NCBI RefSeq assembly: GCF_029714365.1
Contig: NZ_CP121659.1
Coordinates: 3,247,001 to 3,311,000, forward strand
Length of the DNA stretch: 64,000 nt
Origin: Sinorhizobium terangae
Lineage (GTDB): Bacteria; Pseudomonadota; Alphaproteobacteria; Rhizobiales; Rhizobiaceae
Direction: 5' to 3'
Positions 48,821-58,279 of this stretch are shown in pieces. The notes under the pieces are model-generated. The model worked only from the letters and a program-made list of their open reading frames with translations, had not been told where the DNA came from and did no database searches. The position numbers and the translations under genes are program-made. Within the stretch, counting starts at the first letter, position 1. Every line of letters starts with the position of its first letter.

Positions 48821-49911
48821 GCCTTGGCGCCGCGCTTGCCGGAGCCGATCAATGCCTGCGCCTGGCTGTCAAGCGGCCAACGCGAGCGCGGCGCAACGTC
48901 GAGGCCATCCGCCGCCAGTCCCCCCGCCAGCCGCTCGGCGCCGGCCCAGGCGATCATCGCCGCATTGTCGGTGCAAAGCTGAAGCGGCGGTGCCACGAAG
49001 CGGAAGCCGCTCCGGTCGCAAAGCTCCTGAAGCGTCGCCCGCAGCTCCTGGTTGGCGGCAACCCCACCGGCCACAACCAGTGCCGATTGCTCGACGGTCG
49101 CGAACTCGGCCTTGAACCGCTTCAGCCCGCGCCCGACACGGTCCTTGAGCGTGCGCGAAATGGCGCGCTGGAAGGAGGCGCAAATGTCGGCGATATCCTG
49201 TTCGGTCACCGGCTCCAGCGATTGCGCCGCCTGGCGAACCGCCGTCTTCAGGCCGGAGAAGGAAAAGTCGAGCCGCGCGTCGCCGACGAGCGGGCGGGGA
49301 AAGTCGAAGCGCTTGGGATCGCCAGTCCGGGCCATATGCTCGACCGCCGGCCCGCCAGGATAGGGAAGGCCGAGCAGCTTTGCCGTCTTGTCGAAGGCCT
49401 CGCCGAGCGCATCGTCGATCGTCGTGCCCCAGCGCTCGTAGTCGCCGACGCCCTTCACGAGGATCAATTGCGTGTGGCCGCCCGAGACGAGCAGCATCAG
49501 ATAGGGAAAGGTCAGGCCATCGGTGAGCCGCGCCGTCAGCGCGTGGCCTTCGAGGTGGTTGACCGCATAAAGCGGCTTGCCGGTCGCACGCGCAATCGCC
49601 TTGCCGGTCATCAGCCCGACGATCAGCCCGCCGATCAGCCCGGGACCACTTGTCGCAGCGATCGCGTCGATGTCGTCAAGCTTGACGCCGGCGCGCAGCA
49701 GCGCTTCCTCGATCAGTGTATCGAGTGCCTCGACGTGGGCGCGCGCGGCAATCTCCGGAACGACGCCGCCATAGGCGCTATGCTCTTCCAGCTGGCTGAG
49801 CACGACATCGCCGAGGATCCGGCCGCTGCCGTCCTTTTCCCGCAGCACGACGGACGCCGCGGTTTCGTCGCAGCTTGTTTCGATGCCGAGGATACGCAGG
49901 GGCGCGGACAT
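48817..49911 (-). CDS. tsaD: tRNA N6-threonylcarbamoyladenosine transferase subunit TsaD
   Basis: A 364-residue Kae1/TsaD protein. It opens [21 protein letters not shown], and metal-binding H115/H119 lie in [21 protein letters not shown], the substrate loop [12 protein letters not shown] and [12 protein letters not shown] follow. With TsaB and TsaE it installs t6A37 on ANN-decoding tRNAs. The frame is open upstream into a RIME copy, but ATG 49911 gives the conserved start. It is the first gene of a minus-strand run and is divergent from hemC. Confidence 0.96.
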   Translation of the reverse strand: MSAPLRILGIETSCDETAASVVLREKDGSGRILGDVVLSQLEEHSAYGGVVPEIAARAHVEALDTLIEEALLRAGVKLDDIDAIAATSGPGLIGGLIVGLMTGKAIARATGKPLYAVNHLEGHALTARLTDGLTFPYLMLLVSGGHTQLILVKGVGDYERWGTTIDDALGEAFDKTAKLLGLPYPGGPAVEHMARTGDPKRFDFPRPLVGDARLDFSFSGLKTAVRQAAQSLEPVTEQDIADICASFQRAISRTLKDRVGRGLKRFKAEFATVEQSALVVAGGVAANQELRATLQELCDRSGFRFVAPPLQLCTDNAAMIAWAGAERLAGGLAADGLDVAPRSRWPLDSQAQALIGSGKRGAKA

Positions 49912-49966
49912 AGGTGGTCTACTCAAAGATTGCGGTCGCAAGGAAAGGTGGGTACACGGAACTTGT

Positions 49967-50068
49967 GTCAGCGCCGTGCGTCTTTCAGAAGCACAAAGGA
50001 CGCTGTAACGCTTTGAACTGCTGCATGGTTTCATCCTTAAATCGGTCCCGATTTAAGGAACCATGCAG
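49967..50068. repeat. RIME1-like element, inverted orientation, between tsaD and hemC
   Basis: TCAGCGCCGTGCG...CGCTGTAA hairpin, linker CGCTTTGAACTG, then CTGCATGGTT...AACCATGCAG with an inner TTAAATCG/CGATTTAA arm. The left arm is more worn than in other copies. It fills most of the divergent region and ends 20 bp before the hemC start. Confidence 0.82.
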
Positions 50069-50087
50069 TAACAATGGATGACCGAGG

Positions 50088-51017
50088 ATGCAAACAAAAC
50101 CTTTCCGCATCGGCACGCGCGGCAGCCCGCTGGCGCTCGCCCAGACGCATGAGACGCGTGACCGGCTCGCCGCCGCTCATGGTCTGCCGCCGGAAATGTT
50201 CGAGATCGTGATCCTGTCCACCAAGGGGGACCGGATCACCGACCGGTCGCTTGCGGAGATCGGCGGCAAGGGCCTGTTCACCGAGGAACTCGAACAACAG
50301 CTTTCGTCGGGAGACCTCGATTTCGCCGTGCATTCGTCGAAGGACATGCCGACAAAGCTGCCCGACGGGCTCGCCCTCTCGGCCTTCCTGCCGCGCGAGG
50401 ACATTCGCGATGCCTTTGTCGGGCGGACGGCACCGAAACTCCTGGACCTGCCGCACGGCGCCACCGTCGGCTCATCGTCGCTGCGCCGTCAGGCGCTCAT
50501 TCGGCGCCTGCGGCCCGACATCAACGTGATCACTTATCGCGGCCAGGTCGAAACGCGACTGCGCAAGCTCGCGGAAGGGCAGGTCGACGGTACGCTGCTC
50601 GCCTATGCCGGCCTGAAGCGGCTCGGCATGACCGACGTCCCGACAGAACTGCTTGATCCGGAGGAATTTCCGCCGGCGCCGGCGCAAGGGGCGATCTGCA
50701 TCGAAAGCCGTATCGGCGACACGCGCGTCAATACGCTGCTTGCCGCCATCGACGATCCGCGCACGCACGAGGCCGTCTCCTGCGAACGCGGTTTTCTCGC
50801 GACGCTCGACGGTTCCTGCCGCACGCCGATCGCCGGGCACGCCCAGTCGGACGGCACGCATATCCGATTTGCCGGCATGATCCTGACGCCGGATGGCACA
50901 ACCTGCCATCGCATCGCCGTCGAGGGCAAGGCGACGGAGGCGACCGAACTCGGGCGCCGGGCCGGCGAAGAGATCCGCGCCAAGGCCGGACCGGGATTTT
51001 TCTCGAGCTGGACGTGA
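50088..51017 (+). CDS. hemC: hydroxymethylbilane synthase (porphobilinogen deaminase)
   Basis: A 309-residue Hem[12 protein letters not shown] is at 9-19, the catalytic Asp is in HSSKDMPT (about D86), Arg-rich [15 protein letters not shown] covers 129-143, and the dipyrromethane cofactor attaches to C244 ([13 protein letters not shown]). It polymerises four porphobilinogen units in haem/corrinoid synthesis. It begins a plus-strand operon whose next gene, hemD, starts 4 bp downstream. Confidence 0.97.
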   Translation: MQTKPFRIGTRGSPLALAQTHETRDRLAAAHGLPPEMFEIVILSTKGDRITDRSLAEIGGKGLFTEELEQQLSSGDLDFAVHSSKDMPTKLPDGLALSAFLPREDIRDAFVGRTAPKLLDLPHGATVGSSSLRRQALIRRLRPDINVITYRGQVETRLRKLAEGQVDGTLLAYAGLKRLGMTDVPTELLDPEEFPPAPAQGAICIESRIGDTRVNTLLAAIDDPRTHEAVSCERGFLATLDGSCRTPIAGHAQSDGTHIRFAGMILTPDGTTCHRIAVEGKATEATELGRRAGEEIRAKAGPGFFSSWT

Positions 51018-51021
51018 GCCG

Positions 51022-51735
51022 ATGCGCGTGCTCGTCACTCGGCCGCGCCCGGCCGCTACCGCGACGGCGCTGAAGCTCGAGGCGATGGGCCACGAAGCGA
51101 TCCTGCTGCCGCTGATGCAGGCGCAGCATCTCGTGGCCGCTGTCGAGTCCGCATTGAAAAGAAAGCACGGCGCCATCGCGGTGACGAGCGCAGAAGCGAC
51201 CCGGGTGCTGGCTGCGCTGGGTCGCGCGCTTGAACCGCATCTTGCAACACCGCTCTTCTGCGTCGGCGAGGCGACCGGTCGCGCCGCTGCGGAGCTCGGG
51301 TTCACCGACATTCATGTCGGCCCTGGCACGGGCGAAGATCTTGCCGAAACGATTGCAGCTGCATTCGCCGCGGGACCCCGCGAACCGCTCCTTTATCTTG
51401 CCGGTTCGCCGCGCTCCGATGGCCTCGAACGGGCGCTGCGGCAGCGCGGCGTCGATCACAGCACCGTCGAATGCTATCGGATGGCGCCGATCGCCTATCG
51501 CCCAGACGAGCTCTCCAGCCTTCTGCGCGCGGGGCGGTTTGACGCCGTATTGCTCTATTCACGCCAAACCGCGCGGCAGTTTGCCGCTCTTCTCTCGCAG
51601 AGCCGCCTCAGCGCTGCTGCCTTTGCCCGGCGCTATCTCTGCCTGAGTGCAGCGATAGCGGAGGTCTTGCCGGCTGACGCAGCGGCGGAAGTCGCCATAA
51701 TGCCCGACGAACAGCACCTTCTGAAGCTGCTCTGA
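51022..51735 (+). CDS. hemD: uroporphyrinogen-III synthase
   Basis: A 237-residue HemD. The sequence is poorly conserved, as usual, but has MRVLVTRPRPAA at the start, AIAVTSAEATRVLA, FCVGEATGRAAAELG, LYLAGSPRSDGLERAL and YRMAPI in the expected order for the two-lobed fold. It closes the linear tetrapyrrole with inversion of ring D. ATG 51022 lies directly after the hemC stop; an upstream in-frame start would overlap hemC extensively. Confidence 0.93.
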   Translation: MRVLVTRPRPAATATALKLEAMGHEAILLPLMQAQHLVAAVESALKRKHGAIAVTSAEATRVLAALGRALEPHLATPLFCVGEATGRAAAELGFTDIHVGPGTGEDLAETIAAAFAAGPREPLLYLAGSPRSDGLERALRQRGVDHSTVECYRMAPIAYRPDELSSLLRAGRFDAVLLYSRQTARQFAALLSQSRLSAAAFARRYLCLSAAIAEVLPADAAAEVAIMPDEQHLLKLL

Positions 51736-51947
51736 TAGGCGCGAAGCGGTATTCAAGCGATGGTCTGCCGCATCGCCGCGGCGTGAACAGCAAAGCCGGC
51801 AGCGGTTTTCCGCGCACGCGCCAACCTTCCTTGGGGTCATCTGACGGCATTTCCAGCAAAAACGGAGTTGGGGGCTTTCCCTCACGAGTTCGCCTGACTA
51901 CGTTTGTCGCAATAGGCTGACTGGCAATACAACGGTAAGAGGTCACC

Positions 51948-53210
51948 ATGGTATCGGAAAACCCGCCGCGCCGCTCGAAATCCGAGAAGGAACCGCTGAC
52001 GATCGACCTCCAGGCGGAAAAGACGGCGACCGACGAAGCCGAATCTGTCGCAAGCCAGGAATCGATTACTGACGAGCCTGCCGAGATTTCGACGAGCCAG
52101 GCAGAAAGCGAAAATGCAGCGGATGCGGCAGATGCCGCCGATGCCGCCGATGGAAAAGAACAGACGGAGGAGGAGCGCGCCGATGCCGCCGCGGCCGCCT
52201 TCGACGAAGAGCCCCCGCATTTGAGCAACGAGACGATGGCGCAGCCGGCGCAGCAGAGGCAGGCGACGAGCGCCGGCGCGCTAGCGGCCGGCATTCTCGG
52301 CGGTCTCGTGACGCTCGCCGGCGCCGGCGTGCTGCAATATGCCGGTTATATTCCGCCGCTCGGACCGGATCGCGGCAGCGCCGCCCTCGAGCAAAGCCTT
52401 GCCAGCGAAATCGAGGCAATCAAGACGCAGATCGCATCGCAATCGGCGCCGGCGACAGATATCGGCCCGCTGGAGAACCGTCTGGCGGCGCTGGAACAGG
52501 CCGCCAAGCAGCCGGGCGGCGCGGGCGCGCCGCAGATCACTGCGCTCGAAGCGGAAGTCGCCAATCTGACCAAGGAAGTCGCCGGGCTGAAAGCCAGCCT
52601 CGCCGACGCCGAACAGTCGGCAGCCGCCGCCAAGGCCGAGCTTGCCGGACGCATCGACCAGGCGGAACAGAAGCTCAACGAGCCGGTCAACGACATAGAG
52701 ATGGCGAAGGCCGTCGCCGTCACGGCGCTGAAGACCGCGATCGATCGCGGCGGGCCCTTCCTGGCCGAACTCGACGCGCTGCGCAGCATTGCGCCTGACG
52801 ACGCGGCGGTGAAGGCTCTGGCTCAAGACGCCGGAACCGGCGTGGCGACGCGGACCGACCTTCGCGCGGGCTTCCCGCAAACGGCAGACGCGATGCTCGA
52901 CGCGCTCAACCAGCCCGATCCGAACGAGGGCATTTTCGCTCGCCTCGTTTCAAGCGCCATGTCCGGCATCCGCATCCGGCCGGTCGGCAGCGTCGAGGGC
53001 GACACGCCGGAGGCCGTGATCGCGCGCATCGAGGACAAGCTCAATAATGGCGATCTCAAGGGCGCATCGTTGGAGTGGGGAGGCCTGCCCGAAGCGGCGA
53101 AGTCGGCCGGCGCGGGTTTCAAGGCGAAGCTCGATCAGCGCCTGCGGGTCGAGACCGCCATCGATGCCGCCGTGGCGCAAACCATGACGCGTACCGGCAC
53201 CGCCGGCTAA
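51948..53210 (+). CDS. Mic60 (mitofilin)-like inner-membrane protein
   Basis: A 420-residue protein. The N-terminal ~105 residues are acidic and disordered, with an AAD tandem repeat at 57-68. A single transmembrane span covers about 107-134 (ALAAGILGGLVTLAGAGVLQYAGY). A predicted coiled coil covers about 143-235 (rich in Leu, Glu, Lys), and a helical C-terminal domain contains GIRIRPVGSVEGDTPEAVIARIEDKLNNGDLKGA, the mitofilin signature region. Alphaproteobacterial Mic60 is encoded next to haem genes and shapes inner-membrane folds with contacts to the outer membrane. Position between hemD and hemY supports the call. AGAGGT precedes ATG 51948. Confidence 0.86.
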   Translation: MVSENPPRRSKSEKEPLTIDLQAEKTATDEAESVASQESITDEPAEISTSQAESENAADAADAADAADGKEQTEEERADAAAAAFDEEPPHLSNETMAQPAQQRQATSAGALAAGILGGLVTLAGAGVLQYAGYIPPLGPDRGSAALEQSLASEIEAIKTQIASQSAPATDIGPLENRLAALEQAAKQPGGAGAPQITALEAEVANLTKEVAGLKASLADAEQSAAAAKAELAGRIDQAEQKLNEPVNDIEMAKAVAVTALKTAIDRGGPFLAELDALRSIAPDDAAVKALAQDAGTGVATRTDLRAGFPQTADAMLDALNQPDPNEGIFARLVSSAMSGIRIRPVGSVEGDTPEAVIARIEDKLNNGDLKGASLEWGGLPEAAKSAGAGFKAKLDQRLRVETAIDAAVAQTMTRTGTAG

Positions 53211-53229
53211 AAGGAGGCAAGAAGAATAG

Positions 53230-54846
53230 ATGATCCGTATATTGTTCTTCATCCTTCTCGTGCTGTGTCTCGGCCTCGGCTTTGCGTGGCTCGCCGATCG
53301 ACCGGGGGAGTTGTCGCTGATCTGGCAGGGACAGCGGATCGAGATGACCCTGATGCGCGCCGCCTCCATCCTGATCTCGCTCATTGCCGCCGTCCTGATC
53401 GTGATCTGGCTGCTCCGCACGATCTGGATGTCGCCCCATACCGTCACGCGTTATTTCCGTGCCCGCAAGCGTGATCGCGGCTACCAGGCGCTTTCGACCG
53501 GGCTGATCGCCGCGGGTGCCGGCGATGCCAATCTTGCCCGCAAGATGTCGGCACGAAGCCGGGGCCTGATCAGCGCCGACCAGGAGCCGCTCATCCACCT
53601 GCTTGAGGCGCAGACCGCGTTGATCGAAGGCAAATATGACGACGCGCGCAAGAAATTCGAGCTGATGGCCGACGACCCCGAAACGCGCGAGCTCGGCCTG
53701 CGCGGCCTCTTCCTCGAAGCCAAGCGGCTCGGCGCGAACGAGGCGGCCCGGCAATATGCGGAGCGCGCCGCGGAGAAGGCGCCGCAGCTGCCGTGGGCGA
53801 CGCTGGCAACGCTGGATCACCGCAGCCAGGCAGGACAATGGGACGAGGCGATCCGCCTCCTCGACCAGAGCCGCGCCGCCAATATCCTCGACCGCAAGGA
53901 GGCGGACCGGAAGAAGGCCGTGCTTCTGACCGCCCGCGCAATGACGAAGCTCGACGCCGACCCGAAAGGGGCGCGCGACGATGGCCTTGCCGCGCTGAAA
54001 CTCGACGACGGCCTGGTGCCGGCGGCGCTGGTAACGGCCAAGGCCCTGTTCCGCGAAGACAATCTGCGCAAGGGCGCGGGGATCCTCGAAAGGATGTGGA
54101 AGCAGCAACCGCATCCGGACGTAGCAAGGCTCTATGTCAGAGCGCGCGGAGGCGATTCCGCCCTCGACCGTTTGAAGCGTGCGAAGAAGCTCGAATCGCT
54201 CCGCAGCAACAATGCGGTCGCACTGGCAACGGTCGCCGAGGCCGCACTCGAGGCACGCGAACTGCCGCTTGCCCGCACCAAGGCGGAAGCGGCTGCGCGG
54301 CTCGAACCGACGGAGCGCGTCTTCCTGCTGCTCGCCGATATCGAGGAGGCCGACACCGGCGACGAGGGCCGCATCCGCCATTGGATGGCGCAGGCGCTGC
54401 GCAGTCCGCGCGATCCGGCCTGGACCGCCGACGGCGTCACCTCGCCGTCCTGGCTGCCGGTATCGCCGATCAGCGGCCGGCTCGACGCCTTCGAATGGAA
54501 GGCCCCGGCCTTGCAGCTTTCCGACAAGCTCAAAAATGGTCATCCGAGCGCCGACGAAGCGATCCGCAGCCTTCCGCCAGTCGCGACCGCCCAGCAGATG
54601 GCAGCACCCGCGACGCCGAAGCCGGCACCAGTAGCGGCAACGCCTACCGTCCTGGAGGCCGAGCATGAGACGATGATAAAGGTTCCGGCAAGGAAGGAAC
54701 CTGCTCCCTCTCCCGCCAGGAAAAAGGAAGAGGCCACGGAGGAAGAACCGGCTCCCTTCTTCGGCCGGCCGCCGGACGATCCCGGCGTGCGCGAAGCAAC
54801 AGCCGGCGAGAAGGCGTCGGACAAGGCGGGTTTGCGGCTGTTTTGA
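53230..54846 (+). CDS. hemY: HemY-like TPR membrane protein
   Basis: A 538-residue protein. Two N-terminal transmembrane segments (about 3-22 and 40-62) flank DRPGELSLIWQGQRIEM, the HemY_N domain. A long helical TPR region follows to about 420, then an Ala/Pro/Lys-rich tail of low complexity. The HemY name is historical: the protein is linked to haem synthesis by gene context, and biochemical activity is not shown. It should not be confused with the Gram-positive oxidase of that name. AAAAGGAGG precedes the start. Confidence 0.9.
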   Translation: MIRILFFILLVLCLGLGFAWLADRPGELSLIWQGQRIEMTLMRAASILISLIAAVLIVIWLLRTIWMSPHTVTRYFRARKRDRGYQALSTGLIAAGAGDANLARKMSARSRGLISADQEPLIHLLEAQTALIEGKYDDARKKFELMADDPETRELGLRGLFLEAKRLGANEAARQYAERAAEKAPQLPWATLATLDHRSQAGQWDEAIRLLDQSRAANILDRKEADRKKAVLLTARAMTKLDADPKGARDDGLAALKLDDGLVPAALVTAKALFREDNLRKGAGILERMWKQQPHPDVARLYVRARGGDSALDRLKRAKKLESLRSNNAVALATVAEAALEARELPLARTKAEAAARLEPTERVFLLLADIEEADTGDEGRIRHWMAQALRSPRDPAWTADGVTSPSWLPVSPISGRLDAFEWKAPALQLSDKLKNGHPSADEAIRSLPPVATAQQMAAPATPKPAPVAATPTVLEAEHETMIKVPARKEPAPSPARKKEEATEEEPAPFFGRPPDDPGVREATAGEKASDKAGLRLF

Positions 54847-54870
54847 ACCTCAAAGACTGTGGACGGAAAG

Positions 54871-55353
54871 ATGTTAGAGCGGTTCCGAGCGTTTCTCGAA
54901 GATTTGGCGGGCCCCCCGGCGTCCATTAAGAAAGGTGACCCGCGCGTCGCCGTGATCGCGCTCTGCGTCCAGGTCATGGAGGCCGACGGCACCGTGCTGG
55001 CTGCCGAGCGTCGCAAGATGCGCGATATCATCGAGGAACAATATCAACTCGACGACGAAGGTCTCGATGCGCTCATCGCGGCAGGCGAGACCGCCGAAAG
55101 CGAGGCGATCGACTTCTACAAGTTCACCGCCGAAATCAAGCGCCATCTGTCTGAAGAGCAGCGGATCGAGCTTGTCGGCATGCTGTGGGAGATCGTCTAT
55201 GCCGATGGCGTTCGCAACGAAATGGAAGATCATGTGATCTGGCGGATCGCCGACCTCCTGGGCGTATCCGGTCGCGATCGCATCTTGAAGCGGCAGGAGG
55301 CTGCCGCCAAGATCGACGCAAAGGAGGAGAACGACGCGCAGCAGGAAGACTGA
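54871..55353 (+). CDS. TerB-fold protein
   Basis: A 160-residue all-helical protein of the TerB (COG4103-like) type. It has two repeats of an acidic helix-loop, VQVMEADGTVLAAERRKM and LWEIVYADGVRNEMEDHVIWRIADLLGVS, which are the metal-binding signature of the fold. The ATG at 54871 (MLERFRAFLEDL) follows GGACGGAAAG. The domain name recalls tellurite resistance, but stand-alone copies are common and no ter operon is present. Located 24 bp after hemY and 1 bp before the amidotransferase gene, so co-transcribed. Confidence 0.83.
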   Translation: MLERFRAFLEDLAGPPASIKKGDPRVAVIALCVQVMEADGTVLAAERRKMRDIIEEQYQLDDEGLDALIAAGETAESEAIDFYKFTAEIKRHLSEEQRIELVGMLWEIVYADGVRNEMEDHVIWRIADLLGVSGRDRILKRQEAAAKIDAKEENDAQQED

Positions 55354-55354
55354 A

Positions 55355-56113
55355 ATGCCCGCAGAGGCCGACGACGTTAAAAGACCCATCCTCATAATCC
55401 TGCATCAGGAGCGATCGAGCGCCGGCCGCGTGGGGCAGATACTCCAGCAGAAGGGCTTTGCGCTCGACATCCGCCGCCCCGCCCTCGGCGACGAGCTGCC
55501 GCCGACGCTGGAAGCCCATTCCGGAACTATCGTCTTCGGCGGCCCGATGAGCGCCAACGACGAGGAGGAGTTCGTCCGCCGCGAGATCGACTGGCTCTCG
55601 GTCCCGCTCCTCGAGAACAAGCCCTATCTCGGCATCTGCCTCGGCGCGCAGATGCTCGCCCGCAACCTCGGCGGCAAGGTCGCACCGCATCACGAGGGCA
55701 TGACGGAAATCGGCTGGTACCCGCTAAAGGCCACCGCGGCCGGCAAGGCGCTGATGGACTGGCCGGCCATGGTCTATCACTTCCATCGGGAGGGCTTCGA
55801 TCTGCCAGCCGGCGCCGAGTTGCTGGCGACCGGGGAGACCTATCCGAACCAGGCCTTCCGCTACGGCGAGAACGCCTGGGGCATTCAGTTTCACGGCGAG
55901 CTGACGCGCGCAATGATGCATCGCTGGGTGGTCCACGGCGCACACCGCTTCGTGCTGCCCGGCGCCCAGATCGGCAAGGCGCACCTCGAGGGGCGCATGA
56001 TCCACGATCACCCCTTGCGGACCTGGATGGAGAATTTCCTCGAACTGATTTTCTTGCGCGGCGGGGAGCCGGCCGCGCCGAAAAGGCAGATCGCGCGTAA
56101 CGGCACGGCGTGA
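55355..56113 (+). CDS. class I glutamine amidotransferase-like protein
   Basis: A 252-residue stand-alone GATase domain. The nucleophile C95 is in LGICLGAQMLAR, the oxyanion strand GGPMSANDEE lies before it, and the catalytic His is in WGIQFHGELT near 175. The Glu of the triad is replaced in this region by L-T. It hydrolyses glutamine or acts on a gamma-glutamyl amide. No synthetase partner is adjacent, so the acceptor is unknown. Starts 1 bp after the TerB-fold gene. Confidence 0.85.
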   Translation: MPAEADDVKRPILIILHQERSSAGRVGQILQQKGFALDIRRPALGDELPPTLEAHSGTIVFGGPMSANDEEEFVRREIDWLSVPLLENKPYLGICLGAQMLARNLGGKVAPHHEGMTEIGWYPLKATAAGKALMDWPAMVYHFHREGFDLPAGAELLATGETYPNQAFRYGENAWGIQFHGELTRAMMHRWVVHGAHRFVLPGAQIGKAHLEGRMIHDHPLRTWMENFLELIFLRGGEPAAPKRQIARNGTA

Positions 56114-56120
56114 CGTCCAA

Positions 56121-57365
56121 TCAGATGCGTTGGTGCTCCGGAACATCGAGCGTATCGATCTTGCGCAATTGCGGAAAGCCGACCGCCCAGAGCAACGACA
56201 CAAGAAGCGTGCCCACGCCTCCGAAGGCGACGGCGAAGACGGCACCGAAGCCCGACGCCATCATGCCGGCGCGGAATTCGCCAAGCTCGTTCGACGCGCC
56301 GACGAACACCATGTTGACCGCGTTCACGCGGCCACGCAGTTCGTCGGGAGTCCAGAGCGTGATCAGGATTTCGCGAACATAGACCGAGATCATGTCCGCC
56401 GCGCCCATGACGACAAGTGCGACGATCGAGATCCAGGGCGTCGCCGACAGGCCGAAGACGATCGTCGCAAGGCCGAAGAGCGCAACGCCGATAAACATAT
56501 AAAGACCGGCCCGGTTGCGGATCGGGTGAGCGGCAAGCCAGACCGCCATGCCGACGGCGCCGACTCCCGGTGCGGCGCGCAGAAGGCCAAGCCCCCACGG
56601 GCCGAGCGCCAGGATATCGCGGGCGAAGACCGGCATGAGCGCGACCGCCCCGCCAAGCAGCACGGCAAAGAGATCGAGCGAGATCGCCCCCAGCACGACC
56701 TTCTCCGCGGTGATGTAGCGGAAACCTGCCGTGATCGTCTGCCAGCTCTGTCCCGAGGCGGGCGAACGCACCATGGGCTTCGGCACGGCAAAGACCATCA
56801 GGGCCGCCGCTGCAAAGAAACAGAGACTGACCGTGTACGGTACAGTCGGACCGAAGCCATAGATCAGGCCGCCGGCGACCGGCCCGACGATCGTCGCCGT
56901 CTGCCAGGAGGTCGAGTTCCAGGCGATCGCATTGGGCAGGTGTTCGACTGGCACCAGATTGGGTGCGAGTGATTGCGCGGCCGGGCCGAGAAACGCCCGC
57001 TCGATCCCGAAGACGACGAGGATCGCATAGACGGGCCAGGGCGAAAACAGCCCTGTCACCGTCAACAGGAGCAGCGCGGCCGCACAAAGCGTGCTCACCG
57101 TCATGCAGATTCCCATGATGACGCGCCGGTTGTAGCGGTCCGCGACGGTACCCGTCACCAGAATGAGCGCCAGCGACGGCAAAAACTGGAAGAGGCCGAT
57201 GAGGCCGAGATCAAACGGGTCGCGCGTCAGGTCATAGATCTGCCAGCCGACGGCGACGGACATGATCTGGATGGCGAAATAGGCGAGGAAGCGGGAGAAG
57301 AAATACCGCCGATAGCCGACATGCCTAAAGGCGGCGAAACGATGCGCGGCTTGGACGGCGGACAT
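56121..57365 (-). CDS. MFS transporter (EntS/DUF894-like exporter)
   Basis: A 414-residue major-facilitator protein with twelve hydrophobic spans. The conserved loop after helix 2 is GTVADRYNRRVIMG (near 60-73), and a second related loop lies mid-protein. The pattern RRYFFSRFLAYFAIQIMSVAVGWQIYDLT at the N-terminus is characteristic of the EntS-like exporters. Substrate unknown. ATG 57365 (MSAVQAAHRF) is the family start; a longer open frame upstream has no support. It is divergent from yggT and convergent with the amidotransferase gene. Confidence 0.86.
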   Translation of the reverse strand: MSAVQAAHRFAAFRHVGYRRYFFSRFLAYFAIQIMSVAVGWQIYDLTRDPFDLGLIGLFQFLPSLALILVTGTVADRYNRRVIMGICMTVSTLCAAALLLLTVTGLFSPWPVYAILVVFGIERAFLGPAAQSLAPNLVPVEHLPNAIAWNSTSWQTATIVGPVAGGLIYGFGPTVPYTVSLCFFAAAALMVFAVPKPMVRSPASGQSWQTITAGFRYITAEKVVLGAISLDLFAVLLGGAVALMPVFARDILALGPWGLGLLRAAPGVGAVGMAVWLAAHPIRNRAGLYMFIGVALFGLATIVFGLSATPWISIVALVVMGAADMISVYVREILITLWTPDELRGRVNAVNMVFVGASNELGEFRAGMMASGFGAVFAVAFGGVGTLLVSLLWAVGFPQLRKIDTLDVPEHQRI

Positions 57366-57498
57366 ACGGGGGAAGCTCCTCGGGGCAGCAAAGCACTGGC
57401 GCAATGCCGTTAAACATGATCGCGCACGACGAAGCGTCGTACTTGCCCGTTTAGTTTCCAATGTCTACATGTCTGTCAACAACGAATTGGAGACTGGC

Positions 57499-57795
57499 AT
57501 GATTGCTGTCATCGCAACCTTGAACTTTATTATCAACATAGCCTGGTTCCTGATCATAGCGTCGGCCATCTTCTCCTGGCTCTACGCCTTCAACGTGATC
57601 AACGTGAACAACCACGCGATCAACATGATCGGCCGCTCGCTCTATCAGCTGACCGAGCCGCTCTACAGGCCCATCCGCCGCTTCCTGCCGGACATGGGCG
57701 GCGTCGATCTCTCGCCGCTCGTGGTCCTGGTGATCCTCTATTTCATCTGGTACTTCCTCAACACCACGGTCGCTTCGGCGGTAATCGGCATATAA
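57499..57795 (+). CDS. YggT-family membrane protein
   Basis: A 98-residue protein with two YggT hydrophobic regions (FIINIAWFLIIASAIFSWLYAF and LVVLVILYFIWYFLNTTV) separated by the signature LTEPLYRPIRRFLP. Members are linked to turgor tolerance and protein insertion, but the mechanism is unresolved. GGAG lies eight bases before ATG 57499. The next gene begins immediately at the base after this stop. Confidence 0.9.
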   Translation: MIAVIATLNFIINIAWFLIIASAIFSWLYAFNVINVNNHAINMIGRSLYQLTEPLYRPIRRFLPDMGGVDLSPLVVLVILYFIWYFLNTTVASAVIGI

Positions 57796-58107
57796 GTGCA
57801 CGCGGCACTGACGAGACTTGACGACCATATCCGCTTGACCGTTCGGCTGACGCCGAACGGCGGCCGCGATGCGATCGACGGCTTCGAAAGTGCTGCGGAC
57901 GGCGGCGAATATCTCAAGGTTCGCGTGCGCGCCGTGCCGGAAAAGGGCAAAGCGAACCAGGCGCTTATTGCCCTGCTGGCAAAACAATTCGGCATTGCCA
58001 AAAACAGGATCGCGCTCGTCTCCGGCGACACGCAGCGCAAAAAAATCCTCCGGATCGAGGCCGATCCGGAGGACATCATCAAGCGGCTCGCCGAAATCGT
58101 CGGCTAG
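57796..58107 (+). CDS. DUF167/YggU-family protein
   Basis: A 103-residue DUF167 protein with the characteristic VRLTPNGGRDAIDGF, then LKVRVRAVPEKGKANQALIALLAKQFGIAKNRIALVSGDTQRKK. Function unknown; structure known as a small alpha/beta fold. GTG start at 57796 directly abuts the yggT stop. The TAG stop (58105-58107) overlaps the first two bases of a RIME copy, so the current 3' end may have been set by the element. Confidence 0.87.
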   Translation: MHAALTRLDDHIRLTVRLTPNGGRDAIDGFESAADGGEYLKVRVRAVPEKGKANQALIALLAKQFGIAKNRIALVSGDTQRKKILRIEADPEDIIKRLAEIVG

Positions 58108-58255
58108 CGCATCGGCCCGAAAATCGGACCCGATTTTCGGAAAGCACGATGCGTGGAATCAAAGAGTTACAGCGTCCTTTGTGCGTCCTTAAGGACGCAC
58201 GGCGCTGTAGAGCAATTCCAGGAAAAGTGTGTAACGGTTTTCCGTCCGGAATTGC
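58106..58255. repeat. RIME1-like element plus hairpin module after yggU
   Basis: 58106-58209 is a complete two-hairpin element (AGCGCATCG...CGATGCG, linker, TACAGCG...CGCTGTA). It is the reverse complement of 41504-41607 with a single mismatch in 104. 58210-58255 is the AGGAAAAGTGTG...CGGTTTTCCG module with stem GCAATTCC/GGAATTGC. Together they fill the 172-bp gap before ppa. Confidence 0.87.
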
Positions 58256-58279
58256 GTGATCTGGTATAGCTAAAATAGA

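Noticed and set aside
54871..55353. Tellurite-resistance locus
   Set aside because: Only a single TerB-fold protein is present, in a haem/membrane operon; no terA, C, D or E genes occur.
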